From Poteriospumella lacustris (Eukaryota; Sar; Chrysophyceae; Chromulinales; Dinobryaceae): a stretch of 64,000 bases of DNA. The position numbers and the translations under genes are program-made. The notes under the pieces were generated by a model that saw nothing but the letters and a program-made list of their open reading frames with translations, had not been told where the DNA came from and made no database searches. Every line of letters starts with the position of its first letter. Within the stretch, counting starts at the first letter, position 1. Location of the stretch: the NCBI GenBank assembly GCA_008000375.1, contig SMOI01000077.1:61066-125065 (forward strand), written 5' to 3'. Positions 20,558 through 32,857 of the stretch are shown here, one piece after another.

Positions 20558-23500
20558 ATGTCGCACGATCGTTTCCGAAGCTGGGAAGGTCGATGTTGGG
20601 TGGATTCTTCTCCTGTTCATATTGTTTCTGAAGGATTACCCAAAGTTCGATTCATTACCTACCGTCTCCTTGCACATTACAAAACATCGTACCTGAATTA
20701 TTCCAGTCATAAAACATGGGACTATCGGTCCAAAATTGTGCTCAAAGAGTTGGCGTGTTACAACGCGGACATTATTTGCTTGCAAGACGTTGATTTGTTC
20801 CAAGAGTTCTGGTATCCACGCTTGATGAGCATGGGCTACGATATGGTGTTCAAACAGCGCACCCAAGAAAAGGAATATCGCAACGAAGGAGTCTTGACGG
20901 CATTTCGACGGGATCGCTTTCAGCTCTGTCGTACCGTTGCGTACGAATTCAACAATGCCGTCCAAGACGACAGCAAAGGAAGTACGTTTCGCGAGCGCTG
21001 TCGAACGGATGACGTCGGCTTGATCACGTTCATCCAGCCCAACAATCGCAAAGACATTCCTTGTATGCTTGGAGTCGCGAACGCGATGTTGTCAGAGCTG
21101 GCAGTTAATTCGGACGTGCGTGCGATGCACATGGAATATTTCACACAACAAATAGAACTCGCCAATCGTGAGTTTCAAGCTCCCATTCTCATGGGCGTCA
21201 ACTTGAACGACATCCCCGCATCGCCCGTGTACACACTCTTGCGCACAGGTCGCGTGGCCTTGTCCGCTCAAGTACCGCTAGCCTGTACCGACGTCCGGGC
21301 TACACCAACATGCCGCGGTTCTGCATTAGTTCAGTGGTTACCACCCAAAATGTCGATTGCTGACTCGCCTATTTCGACATATGAAATTGCCTGGCGACCT
21401 GGGGGCTCATCGACGTTGGGCTTCACCTTGTTCCGCTCCGTGGTAGCGGGCGATTGCATTCATTATTCCGAGCAAACGGACGAACGAGGCAAAAAGAAGA
21501 TTGTGGCGGATGCAGTGCTTCAGTTTACAATCCCTGGGTTATGTTCGGATATCGTGTACGAGTTCATTGTACGAGGCATAAACAGCGAAGGGCCGGGTCT
21601 GTGGAGTGCTCCGTCAGAGCCCGTCATCTTGCCCAATCCAGAAAAGGCCCCGAGACTCCCCGATCTCGACCAGCATTTCTTCACCGGCCTTGATGGTGTA
21701 TATGAAATACGGGAGCGTGTGGCGATGAGCGAAAGCGACTGGAACATCAGTGTAAGTACCCTTCGTCCCTGGCCATCGTGCTGCCGCTTTTCACGTCGTT
21801 GTGCTGTAGTTGGCCATGAAAGCTGATCCATTGAATGCTCCAACGCAATTGACTCCACGCATCGCAGGTGAAGGTCGTATCAACTATCCCATTGCCCGTA
21901 GTCGGCTATTGCCGGCGTTGGATAACCCGCGACTGGGATGGAAGGGCTCCCTGGGAGGCATTCAAGACCCCAGTATGACGGCGGAGATTTCGCGTGATTA
22001 CGTCCTCAGCAAATCGATTTTACGCGACAAGCATGGATACCGCGAACGCAATTTGAACGATTTGCAGTACGAGTTGTCATCGGCCAACGAAGGTCGCTAT
22101 GCGGGGTCTGTCTCGTCGACCATTTCGATCCTGCAGTTGTCGGACCCGGCGGGAAGTTTCGCTGGCGACGACGGACCTGAAGGCACTCTTTCCACCACCA
22201 TCGATGAGAACAACACGTTTAGTCACAGCGTCATCACGGATGATGCGTCCTCGGTACGATATCCGGAGAATCATCTGCTGCAGCAGTTGGAAGAGGTGTC
22301 CATTCGCATGGTCACCGACGACGATGCACAGCACATCCCGCTGTCGACGTCGTATATGTTCTCGTCGGCACGAGAGAATTTATCCGCCGTCCCATCGTTG
22401 TTCAAGAAGCAACGAGATCAAGGCGAAGAAGAGGAACGAGCCGAGCAGGAGCAAGTGGCCTCCACGGTGGACACCGCCTCCACCGCCGACGATGTATTCG
22501 TGATTCCGTTTTCCGGTGCGTCACGTCCGGTGTATCGCACGTCGAAGGAAAACAACGCGCGGTTGTTGTATCAATATCCAACACCTCTTTTGCTGCCGAC
22601 TGGCGATAAGAGTGTCGATGAGCACGAGCTGGTGGAGGAGAACAGTGTCATGTCCGGGGCACAGGCGAAGGAGCATCTCCAGCTGCTCAAGGTGCCCGGA
22701 CTTTGCACCTTTGCGCAATTAAACCCTGTGGTGAACCCTCTGACGCATTTAGGTCCCGCGAACGCCATTGCGAAGACTCTTGATGGTACGTCGTTGTTGT
22801 TGGATGGGCGAGAAGTCTTGCATCACATCGGAGCGTCGCACCCGCGGCACCGCCATGGCCTGGGGTTGCGATCGGCGTACGAAGTCGGCGGCTCCACTTC
22901 TGGCGAACCTATCTTCACTGCCGTCATCCCGAAGGAGCGCAACAGCTTTGGGACGGAGACCTTTGACTACATCTTTTATTCGCAGTCGCATGGTCTGGTA
23001 CCGTGTAGCCACTTGGCGTTGCCGTCGATCGCGTCGGTGATGCAGAGCTACTCCATGATGACGGGGCGAGGCGAAACACCGGAGGCACCAATCATCGTCG
23101 TCGATCAGCAAACATCGCGTCCACCAATCGCTTTCGAAGACGGCTTCGACCAGAAGGTGCTGGCCCTGTACGCGAAGACGTATGATCTAACCCACGACGG
23201 ACAAGATGGCGACGAGGTTGCCGATGGGGTGGCTGATTCGACCGCTGGTGATGAAGATGACGACGCGGATGATATTGACTATGGATATGGCTACAGCGAG
23301 GAGAGGAAGAAGTCCAACAAGAAGAAGAAGGAGCTGACGGCTGAGATGAAACGCAAGAAGTTGGATGACCGTTACACACCAGCAGACGTGCAGATCATGA
23401 AGCGTATGCTCAAGGAATCTCTCCGGAAATCACACGCTCTAGACGATCAAACGACGCAGCATCGTCCTGGTTCAACGAATCAAAACTTTTCGGCACAACA

Positions 23501-23753
23501 AAATCGTGCCACCAGCGCCACCAACAGCAACAAAATGAGCAAGAAAGCTAAAGCATTGGCGAATAACGTCCAGTACTATGCGAGCCAGTACAAAGGCAAC
23601 AATTTCTGGGGTGGCCAGTGGCAATCGTTGCCCATGCGAAATCCCAGTCGCAACAACTTCTTTTTGCCAAACGCACGATTCCCGTCATCTCACTTCGCAT
23701 TGGGTGCTGATTTTGTCATCAACGAAGACTTGTTGCCGGCGCTCTGGAAGTGA
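20558..23753 (+). CDS. CCR4-like endonuclease/exonuclease/phosphatase fold split by an FN3-containing insertion
   Basis: Exons 20558-21751 and 21810-23753; the 58-nt intron has a GTAAGT donor and CTGTAG acceptor, phase 0. The product is 1045 aa. Residues ~32-230 match the first half of CCR4-type deadenylases: VRFITYRLLAHY, ADIICLQDVD and GVNLNDIPASPVYTLL (normally TYNILA.., LQEVD, GDFNSTPDSxVY). A fibronectin-III domain follows (~245-350, STYEIAWRP...YEFIVRGINSEGPGLWS), then about 380 residues of acidic low-complexity sequence. The rest of the nuclease fold resumes near residue 750: HGLGLRSAYE, EPIFTAVIP, FDYIFYS. Catalytic Glu and Asp positions read Asp and Asn, and no terminal SDH/SNH follows LPS. 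It is therefore probably catalytically impaired. A Lys-rich stretch lies near the C-terminus (SNKKKKELTAEMKRKK). Confidence 0.85.
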
Positions 23754-24587
23754 TATCCACAGATATCCTGTTTTTGTATGTATTGTCCATAATCTACCGC
23801 TCTGTAAAGCTATTTCGCTAAACATGACATCACACAGCTTCAAGGGATCTACTGCACGCTAGCTGATACGCGCAAAATTGTTTGTAACTTGTCAACTGAC
23901 AATATATTGTCGCAGAGGTAAACGCCAGAGAGGTGTTGTTTCACAAGGTGTTCGCGTTGATTAATCCAGTTTACACTTTCCTGTCATTGCCAGGGGTGCT
24001 CCCGACCGGTCTTTCGCTGCAAACACGAGCGTGCTGCTAGACATACTTGGGTTCCATCTGTTTCTTCTTCAGGTTTGTTTGACGAGACGGAAAAACTGAA
24101 AGGAAACGGACATGCCGTTGAAATTTCCTCGTCCACCCTTTTCGCTAAGGTACATGTTCAAAATAACACTATCAAGAAGTATGTTGATACAAATGTGAGT
24201 CTTTATGTACATCAGGGTTTGCGCCTCTTTGTTTGATGGCAGCTCAACGGACGGGGTGCGCACTACATCTCATGTCGCAAAGCTCTGCAGTGCGGCACCT
24301 CTCGAAAACCTCTGTGCAAAATTTGCAGAGCGGTGGTGGTGGTGAGACCACCCCTTCGGAAAGGATGTGGTCCAACCTGCCGCAGTTGCCACCTCTTCGG
24401 ACTTGAATGTATTGAGATGTGAGAATGTGCACGCACGTCAATAAAGGGGTGAGCAATTTCTTCCAACGTTAACCACAATTGAAAGTTATCCTATATCAAT
24501 CAATCAAGTTTCTTGTCTTCATAAGACTCAATCGACGTTCCTTTTGCTGTGTATCCACTTGTCCTTCAGTCAAAATCAAACCTAACC
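23754..24587. other. Intergenic, 834 bp
   Basis: Between two plus-strand genes. 24245-24460 is GC-richer than its surroundings and can fold locally (GGTGGT...ACCACC near 24332). It holds a short Cys-rich minus ORF (24456-24244: CKFCTEVFERCRTAELC). Neither an snRNA nor a protein can be supported. An AATAAA lies at 24440. Confidence 0.4.
24440..24445 (+). terminator. Candidate polyadenylation signal AATAAA
   Basis: AATAAA about 690 nt downstream of the CCR4-like stop. Hexamer only. Confidence 0.25.
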
Positions 24588-26256
24588 ATGTCCGAGTTCA
24601 CCAAATTTTCGCGTGATGCTATGTCTGCGGACTTCCAACCCAACAACAATGGCCCTGCTGTCACAAAGTCCGTCTTTGTGGGTGATCTCAGTTTCTTCTG
24701 CACCGAAATCGAACTTGCCATGGCGTTCAGCCCCTTCGGTGAGATCGCTGCCCTCGAGATCAAGCGTGGGCGTTACGGCGACAGTTTGATGCACGGCTTT
24801 GTGGAGTACACCACCGACGTCGCTGCACACAATGCCATTATGGAAATGAACGGAAAGAAGTTCATGGGCCGCAAGATGAGGTGAGTGCCTGTGGTTCCAC
24901 GTTGCCTCTCCTGATGTCCTAACGGATGTTCTCTGCAGAGTCAACCGCACCAACGTCAAGGTTGGACCCAACCCCGGCTACTCTGAGTGGGTTCAGATCC
25001 ACGTCAACTTCCAGACTCCCGCGGTAAGTCGAGGGCCATTCCTGTGCTTGTCCTATTCAATACGCTGACGATGCTTGATTCTCTCGTCACAGATGACCAC
25101 GAAGGTTTCCGAAGAGTTTTTGGAGAGCGTTTTCTGCACCTTCGGTTCTATCGGCGATATCACTGTGAAGAGACACTTGTGCTCACGCGATCCTCCTCAA
25201 GTGACCGGTTATGCCTTTGTCTACTTCCTGGATGCGTACGCTGCCTTGCGTGCGACCCATGCCGTTAAGGGCGTCACTGTCGAAGGCATTACAATGGAGT
25301 GCTGCTTGACTTATCGTTCTGAGCAAGCGTTGATGAACCAAGCCGGCGTCGCCAACATTTTGCGTGCTCAACAAGCTGCCAACGCGGCTTCCAACCCCAA
25401 GCATCAGCAACACAGACGTCCTGCGGCCCCTTCTCATCATCAACACGCGATGCCATTGTACAACAAGCCACCATCGCCTCCATCCTCCGCGGCGAACAAC
25501 GCGTTCTTCCCTCCGTCTGGACGCGTGTCTCCTACGCAGATGAATGCCCATCGCCCTATGGTGTCTTCCGTCAACAATTACCACACCCAGCACTTCCAGG
25601 CGCAACAACACGCGCCCCATCACTATCAATTCGAGCGTGAATATGCCCACAAGTGGAACCCTCATCAGCAACAGATGCAGTCCAAGTTCTTCGACGACTC
25701 TCGTCAGGTGCCCTTGTTCACCAACGACAACCTCGCCGCCCTTGGCAATGCTCAAAAGTATCCGCAACAGTCTGGATCGTCTCTGTTCCCCTCGCAGGCC
25801 CACAACAACATGGGTCTCTTCGCGTCTCAGTTTCCATCGTCCACTTCCATGAGCAGCGATTCGTCTGCCTCTGCCTCTGCGACTGGCTTCGCCCCTCGCT
25901 CGTCCAATTCGTTGGATGGCCGCTCCGAAGCGGAAGAAGCCGATGAAGTCTTGGCGTTCTTGAACCAAGACTGGAGAAGCTCGCACAGCTCTACCGCCAG
26001 CTCCGGCAGTGGCCAGGACCACTTCGCTGCGAAGATGTCGTCGGCGCGCCCCTTTCTGCTGCAAGAGGAAGACGATCTGTTCGCCAATCTGAACTCCTCG
26101 CACAACAATTCGTTTGCTTTTCTTGACTCCACCAGCCACAAACAACCCAACATGCCCAACTACCATGCTCCCGCGTTGCATCCGTCTCACGCGGCTCACG
26201 CGGGCAAGATGCATCATCAATCCATGGGCCCTTCCTTTGACATGTTCAACCTTTAA
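24588..26256 (+). CDS. Two-RRM RNA-binding protein with Q/N/H/S-rich C-terminus
   Basis: Three exons: 24588-24880, 24939-25023 and 25093-26256. GTGAGT and GTAAGT donors, CTGCAG and CACAG acceptors, phases 2 and 0. The product is 513 aa. RRM1 at ~23-105: SVFVGDLSFFCTEIEL (RNP2) and DSLMHGFVEYTTDVAAHNAI (RNP1-like). RRM2 at ~118-205: QIHVNFQTPAMTTK and VTGYAFVYFLDAYAAL. The remaining 300 residues are low complexity, rich in His, Gln, Asn and Ser with acidic clusters, resembling nuclear or stress-granule RNA-binding proteins such as TIA/Nam8/PUB1 types. The family beyond tandem RRM is not assigned. It is followed by an exceptionally long pyrimidine-rich flank. Confidence 0.93.
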
Positions 26257-29200
26257 GCATCCTCCTGCCCGGCTTCCCCAACGACTCATCAACGAATGAC
26301 AAACACAAAATCAACCAGAAAAAGTCGCTGTCGTCACGCTTTTCCGATCTCATCTCGTGGGGAAGCATGTGCAATGGTGTGCTCTGAGCGCCACCATGTG
26401 TATGTGTGCATATATATACTTGTATTTACCTCTGCTGCCCGATGGATATGGCGATGGCGTCCATCTCTCGGCGGGCCTGCGTCAACATTTCCATTGGGTT
26501 TTCACTGTTTTAGCCTCTTTACTTTCTCCGGGACACACCTCACCCCCATCCGCAATGTTCGTGTCCTATGTTTCCCTGTCTCCCGAACCCCCCTCCTCCA
26601 CACGCTGTCTCTTGTCCTGCCCCTCCTCCCCCATATATGATTCATTGTCCTTCTTTTCTTTTTGGTTGTAGACAACAGTTGCTTGTACAGTGTGTTTGCT
26701 TTCGTCGTTTGTTGCTGTTATGTTGTTCTTCTCGCTCCTTTGCAAAACATAAGAAAACGTCTTACCAACGACTTCGTGATTTCCCTTTACCCCGCGCCTC
26801 CCGCACCCCCCTCTCTGTACAAATAATGCACCAAAATTGCCCACCACACAATGTACACGACCTCTTTCATTCCTTCCTCCCTTCCTATGGCACTGTCGAC
26901 TTCGTCTTTCTCTCTCCCACCACGCGCACGTTAGAACCCCTCACGTTTCAGACAACTTACTTACACTCTGTTCGTTTGTTTCCCCCGTCACTCTGCTTTA
27001 TGAATTTACCACCTCCTCTGCTGCTCGCTGACCTCGTCTCTCTTTCTTCCGTTTTTATTTCGCTGTTTTCTCCAACTTTATACCTTACTTCCGCCGGCGC
27101 GCCGTGGGCCGTTGATGTTCCGTACGTTACCGCTGCGCACGGGGCCGCCGTCGTCGTCGTTGCGTGTGCGTTGGTCGTCGTGGGATGATTCTTTCCTTCC
27201 TCTGTCTGCCCTGTCGTTGTTTCTGTTGCTGTTGCTGTTGGCTGCTCATGCGTGTCACCTTCTCTTGGCTGCATGTTCTGCTTGTTTGTCTCCCTGGGTG
27301 TTGTGCAGTGCTGTCTGTGTCAAGTGTGTCGTGCGTGGTTTGTAGTCGTTGATCGACCGCGTGTCGCCAAACTACACTCGTAGTCGTCTGTTGCTGCGAA
27401 GCCATATCGTGTAAATATGATTCGTTCTCTCCACCGCCACTACGCACTGTCTCTTGCTTGTCTCTGCTGCCCGTCACCGCCTGTCATCAACTCATACCCT
27501 TCGATTAGCATCCGGCTGCTACAGCTGCTGCTGCTGCTCTGTTTCGCGTCTCCTTCCTGCCCATACACCCACTCCCGTCTTTACCCTCTCGCTGCTCTCT
27601 CGCCTGTCTTCTTGCCGCTTCCTGTCTTCTTGCCGCTTGCCATCGCTGTCTGCTCCCTCTTCCTCGTCAAAAGCAACGTCTCTGTTGTGCCTCGCCGCTT
27701 TTCTCCTGCCCCTACACCCCTTCAAATTGGTTTGTTTCTTTCTTGACGCTTGCGTCGCCTTTGGTCGCATTTCCCCCGTCTCCTGCACCTTCGCCGTCTT
27801 TCCTTCTTCCTACTGCGCCCTGAACATCGTCGTATGCCGTCCTGTCCGATCGCGGGACCGGCGGGCGGCTCTCCATTGTCTGTCTCTGTTGCGCGTCTGT
27901 TCCTCAGTTTCATTTCGTTCTCTTCGACGGTGAGAGGCGAGCACCGCATCCGTCTGTTGCTCCCTCCCCAACTGTTCGCGGGCCTTTGGCGTGTTCTGTT
28001 GCGCATACACGATTAGTTACCTTTCCGTTTGTCCTCGATACTAATAATCCCGCGCACGCGGAGCGCTGGCCTTGCGATGCTCTCGGCGGCGGACGATCCT
28101 GCGTCCGCCTTTGGCCGCCTCGCAAGCGTCGTGCACCTTGCCGCGTCGTGCTATCCTTCATTTTCCCCCTCGCCCCCCTCCTCCTCCTCGCTCTGTTGCC
28201 ATTTGATTTGAATTACCCTGTCGGGTGCGGTGCGGCCGTCGCGACGGTGTCGTCGCGGCGGTTGGCACCCACCGCGCATCTCTCAAACGTCGTCTGTGTG
28301 GTAGATATCCATTCGTTTTGTTCTGAAACATCGCCTGTTCGCTTCTCTCAGCCGTGTAGCTTGCATCTCTTTCTTCCATATACGTGCTCCATGCTCCCAT
28401 CGCTGTCCACGCCGATCAACCACTCGCGTCTCTCTCCCTCCCCCACCCACCACCCCCATTGGCAGTGTCTCTCGACCGGTCTCTTTCCACAGTTCCCCTC
28501 TGTACTCCCACCCTCCTGTCTGCCACCACCCACCTCGTCCTTTGCTTGTTTTGTTCTTTTATTTCAGAAGCAGAATATACGTTGAATTACTTCGTATCAG
28601 GTTTGAACCGCAACGAAAGTCTTCCGCGACGCACTGTCGGCCCTCGTTGTTGGTTGTTGTTAGCATCCTCGTCGTCTCATTGCTCCCCTCTCCGCTGTAC
28701 ACGAAGCCAGACCACATCGATCCTCTTCCACCATATTTCGTTCGTCGTATTATCGTTGGTCGATTGCGTGTGTTACCTGTCTGCGTCTGTGCTGTGCGTG
28801 TGTCGTGTGTACGTGTATCTGTCTTTGTTCCAGTGCGTCGCGCCAATCACAACGAAGAACGTTGAGGCCGTCGTCGTCGCCGTCGCGTCTTATATTTGTA
28901 TGTGTCTCTGTGAGCTGTTGATCGTGTGCTGTTGATCGTGTGCTGCGTGCGAGTGGCCCTGTCGCGTTGGTCGGCCGGCCTCGTCTACCACCATCGCCAC
29001 GGGGTCCCACTCTCCCTGGCACCCGACCAACAGTCAGCAGCTTTTCGCCCGTTTCGTTCCCACCGGTGTTCGCTCGCGAGGATTCATCGTTAGATTCTCC
29101 TTGGACGCGTTAGCGCGTGTGTCAATGGTGAGCGCGGGCGGTCGTTTCTCTTTGTGGGCTACGCTGCCACGAATAGAAACACCGCTGCGCTTCTGGCGCA

Positions 29201-30115
29201 TCGAGCGGCATCGTCGGTGGTGAGCGGTAGCCGTTGTCTTTCGCTTTGTGTGTGCGTGTTGTGTGTATCGTTATTCGCGTTTGCACTGGGCGCCGCCCCT
29301 TCGCGGGCTTCTACTTCATTGGCCGGTCCGTTGCGCAAGGTCGTTTCCTTTGTGACCACCGCGGTGGTGCCCCCGCCGCGGCGGCTGCCCTTCACTGACG
29401 ACGCGGGAGCGAGGTGGTTCCCTTTCGCTCACGTGTCGTCCCCCGTCGCTCATCGCCGCCCCCTGTCATCGTCATCCTCTCCCACGTCCCTCCCTTATTT
29501 TTCAACGGCGAAAGTGCCAAAAATCCAAAAAGAAAACGAAGAAAAAAGAAAAGAAAAGAAAAACGAAGCCCTTCGCGCGAGTTGCGTCGTGGGCTTCGCA
29601 TCTGTTACCATTGATTTACCCTCGCACACGATCCCTGACGGATGGGTCGTCTCCTCTCCTCCTCCGTTGTTTTGCTTTTTCCTTGTTCATTTTCCCACAT
29701 ATAACCAGCCATATTTCTTGCCAAGACGCGCCGCGCCATTAATCAACGACCCCTCCTGCGATCCTCCAGATCACCTCGCCTCTCTCCTCACCTCCATTTC
29801 CGCCGCTCGCACCCTGCGTCTTTCTTTCGTAGCAACACACAACAGACCCCCCTCCTCACTCCCCCCACAGTAATCACTGGACTCGTTTAGCTTGTACATC
29901 GTTGTGCTGTTTCTCGTACCGCGTGTGCTCCTCCGTCCGCGTCGCCCTGTGGCGAGTGGCCGCCAGGACGCTACCGTGCGTGCCCTGCTCTGTAACCAAA
30001 TTTCCCCACCACACGAATCACCGTCGCGGAGTGTTGGTCCTCACAGTTAGGAGAAGCGACAGCGTCTCCGTCGATTACAATGGCCGCGAGAGGTGTAGCA
30101 ACAGCTCAGGTCGGT
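26257..30115 (+). other. 3.8-kb pyrimidine-skewed gene-free region
   Basis: From the RRM stop to the convergent CysRS stop no gene can be supported. The + strand is strikingly rich in T and C (CTCTCT, TCGTTCG, TGTCTGT, CTGCTG strings) and poor in A and G over almost the whole stretch. That is why many purine-free-looking plus ORFs and Arg/Glu-rich minus ORFs appear; they have no domain, no start context and no splice logic. It contains a TGTAAATA (Pumilio-type element) at 27410 and a short tandem duplication near 28916-28945. Best guess: an unusually long 3' UTR or non-coding transcript of the + strand. Confidence 0.55.
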
Positions 30116-32338
30116 CTACGCGTCCGTCGCGGAGGTCTCCTCGGCGGGCGCAGCAGCGGCCGTCGCCGGTCCACCGCGCAGCTTCGCGAGGTACTTCTCG
30201 TGGACCTCCTTTTGCTTCGCGAAGTCCTTCTGCAGCTTCTTCAACACGTTCTTCGACAGAGGCTCGCCGGCCTTGTCGTGCGTGGGGATTCCCTGCGCAT
30301 CCCACGCCGAGTACAGGTCAGTCGCTGCGCGGAACATTTCCTCCGCCGGCTGTTTGGCCTTCTCTTCGCGCTCCTGTTGCAGCTTCAGCTGCTTGCGCTT
30401 CTCTTCCTCCTTCAGCAGGCGAATGGCTTCCTTCTGCGCTTTCTCCTTGCGCAAGACCTCAGGGTCTTCGAGCTTCCAGACGGAGTCCATGACGCCCGTG
30501 GCGGCGTTCTTCAGATCTTCCAATCGAATGCCCAGCTCCGGCAGAACGTCGTCGCGCAGGGCATCGGCGGCCTGCAGCACCGCCTTCGTGTCGCCGGCGA
30601 TTGCGGCCGCGCGGATGTCCATGCGGAACTTGCTCAACATATCCAGCAGCGGCGCGAGGATCTCCTCGCGGCCCAATCCACTGCCTCCCTCGGCTCCGCC
30701 TGCAGCCGACGCCGACGAGTCTTCCAAGGGGAAGCCGAGCTCGACGCCCTGCGGCACCAGTCCGAAGACCTTGAGCATCTGCGTGATGTAGCGCGCCACT
30801 GACGACAGCACCACCGTCGAGATAGACGCATCCGACTGCTGTTGCAGGGTCTCGACGTGCTTGTTTGTCGCACGAATCAACTCCTGGAGAACGGACAGGG
30901 CCCGGGGCGTGTCGAAGTCATCGGCCAAGGCGACGTACACCTGGTGCTCTGCGGTCTTCAATGCGCGCAGCAAGTCCTTCTCCAACTGTGAGACATGTTG
31001 AGGCTGCTTCGAGACGGGCTGCAGCTTGCGCAAGATGGCTTTGACGTTGTGGAAGAACTCGGTGAAGATCTTCTCGGTCTGAATGGCCTCGGTCATCGTG
31101 TGGGCCGAGTAGTCCATCATCGCGTTGTACTTGTGCAGCACGAAGCAGAAGCGAATCTGACGCGCCGTGTAGTGCTCCAAGGCGCCGCGGATGGAGATGA
31201 AGTTCTTCAAGCTCTTGGACATTTTGGAGCCGTCGATGTTCAGGTGGCCCGTGTGCAGCCAGTAGTTGACCCACTGCTTCGTGTTCAGGAACGCCTCCGA
31301 CTGGGCGATCTCGTTTTCGTGGTGCGGAAACTTCAAATCGACACCGCCGGCATGTACATCGATGCCATTGAAGGAGTCAGGGGTTGGTGCAGTCGTCTCA
31401 TTGGGGGACAGGACGGCCTTGGCTTGCAGCGCGTGGAAGGACATCACTGAGCACTCGATGTGCCAGCCGGGACGACCCTGGCCCCAGGGACTGTCCCAGG
31501 ACGGCTCCTTCACCTCTTTGTCCTCGTACTTGTCGCTGCTCTCCTTGCTCTTGGCCTTCACCGTATTGCGGGTCTTCTTCCACAGAACGAAATCAGACGG
31601 TGCCCGCTTCTCATCGGCAGCAGTCAACGAGCCTTCGCCCTCGGCGAGCAGTTTCAAGTTGCCAATCTGCTCTGGCATCAGTTTACCGTAGGTGTGGCCC
31701 GAAGCCTCAAACTGCTGCACAGAAAAGTAAACGGAGCTGGAAGTTTCATAGGCGATGCCCTTGTTGACCAAGACTTGAATGAAGGACACGATCTCAGGGA
31801 CGTATTCGGAGACGCGCGTCATCACGTCGGGCAGCTGCACGCCCAGGGACTGCATGTCCTGCAAAAACTCGTGCTCATATTTGGAAGCCAAGGCAGTGAA
31901 CTCCACGTTGGATTCAGTACTGCGAACGATGATCTTGTCGTCGATGTCGGTCACGTTTTGGCACAAGGTGATCTGGTAGCCGAAGTAGTCCGCCATAATG
32001 CGGCGGATGATGTCCAAGCCAACGTAAGTACGGGCATGACCCATGTGCGACTCTGCATAGACAGTAGGGCCGCACTGATACCAATTGACTTTCTTTCCGT
32101 CAATCGGAATGAAACGGGTCTTCGTGCGGGTCAAAGTGTTCAAGACCATCACGGGGTGGGTCCTGCAAGAGGAAATCGATCAGAACCAAGCCACACTCAA
32201 CAGAGCCACACTCAACAGAGTTTCCCCCTGAACTTACTTTTCCAAAATCTCGGTCGTGTAGCAGAATGGCTGAGGCATCCGCCAAGGGTGCAACCCGCGA
32301 CTTCCACCCGTATTTGTTGGAGCAGCAGTGTCTTCCAT
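30116..32338 (-). CDS. CARS: Cysteinyl-tRNA synthetase, cytosolic type
   Basis: Exon 1 is 32338-32238 and exon 2 is 32162-30116. The 75-nt intron has a GTAAGT donor and TTGCAG acceptor, phase 2. The product is 715 aa starting MEDTAAPTNTGGSRGLHPWR. It charges tRNA-Cys. Class I motifs are plain: NWYQCGPTVYAESHMGHART (zinc Cys and HIGH-type SHMGHAR), TDIDDKII, GRPGWHIECSVMS (second zinc Cys), HHENEIAQSEA and KMSKSLKNF (KMSKS loop). The C-terminal ~200 residues are helical and Lys/Glu-rich, ending in an Ala/Thr tail, as in eukaryotic cytosolic enzymes. No obvious mitochondrial presequence is seen. The junction was chosen because it restores the family N-terminus CYTTEILEKTHPVMVLNTLT in frame. Confidence 0.96.
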
Positions 32339-32857
32339 GTTCTCAGGCTTTCCTCACTTAAAAAATGTGCGGCACAAGACAAACTAAGAGAAAGATCAAT
32401 CGTCTATGGAACATTCGATGAATCCCTCCCGTCTTCGTCCTGCAAAGATCCTTCAGCTTGCTAAGGCCTAACTGGAAGACTTCATTTGGCCGCCAAGAAC
32501 CACGGTCGCCTTGCATTTTCGCCGCATAGACAGCCCACTCGCCCAAATAGAGAGGCATTTTGTGCTCATCTGGGTACATGCAGGTGCTGGGTTCCTCTGG
32601 GATGCTGGGTTCCGCTGGGATGATGTGCAATGCAGTGCGCACTCCCCAGCGGAAGGAAGTGCCATGCTGAGGTTTCATGCGGCCTTCGGCTGCCTGACTA
32701 AAATTTTGTCTGCTGAAGAAGCCCAGTAAGTAGCATTGATTGAGAGCTCCAAGGTCTTGTACAATCAATTTCACGCTTAAAAATCTGATAGCTATCATCC
32801 CTATTTTTCCCTCTTGTATTCTCGATTTTTTCTGGCGAAAAGTATCTGCCATTTGAC
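32339..32857. promoter_or_regulatory. Divergent intergenic region, CysRS / unknown gene
   Basis: 519 bp between two divergent starts. A minus-strand ORF (32852-32358, internal MKPQHGTSFRWGVRTALH...) fills part of it. It begins only 6 bp from the plus gene's ATG and ends 20 bp from the CysRS ATG, and it matches nothing I know. It could be a small gene or transcribed leader. Confidence 0.35.

Noticed and set aside
24244-24478. Possible U4 snRNA or small Cys-rich gene in the 24.3-kb intergenic bump
   Set aside because: Only the first ~20 nt resemble the U4 5' end; the k-turn stem and Sm site do not follow. The Cys-rich ORF lacks an ATG and splice context.
26568-29873. Numerous 60-240-codon ORFs in the pyrimidine-rich stretch
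   Set aside because: Leu/Ser/Pro/Cys-rich translations of T/C-biased DNA with no homology features, start context or splice logic; the same holds for 34757-38730.
32100-32285. tRNA-like look of 32255-32310 (GTAGCAGAATGGCTGAGGC)
   Set aside because: No complementary acceptor stem or T-arm. On the minus strand it is the first exon of CysRS, joining in phase.
32358-32852. 165-codon minus ORF between CysRS and the 632-aa gene
   Set aside because: Overlaps the leader of the plus gene, begins 6 nt from its ATG, and has no recognisable family. Kept only as a note in the intergenic entry.
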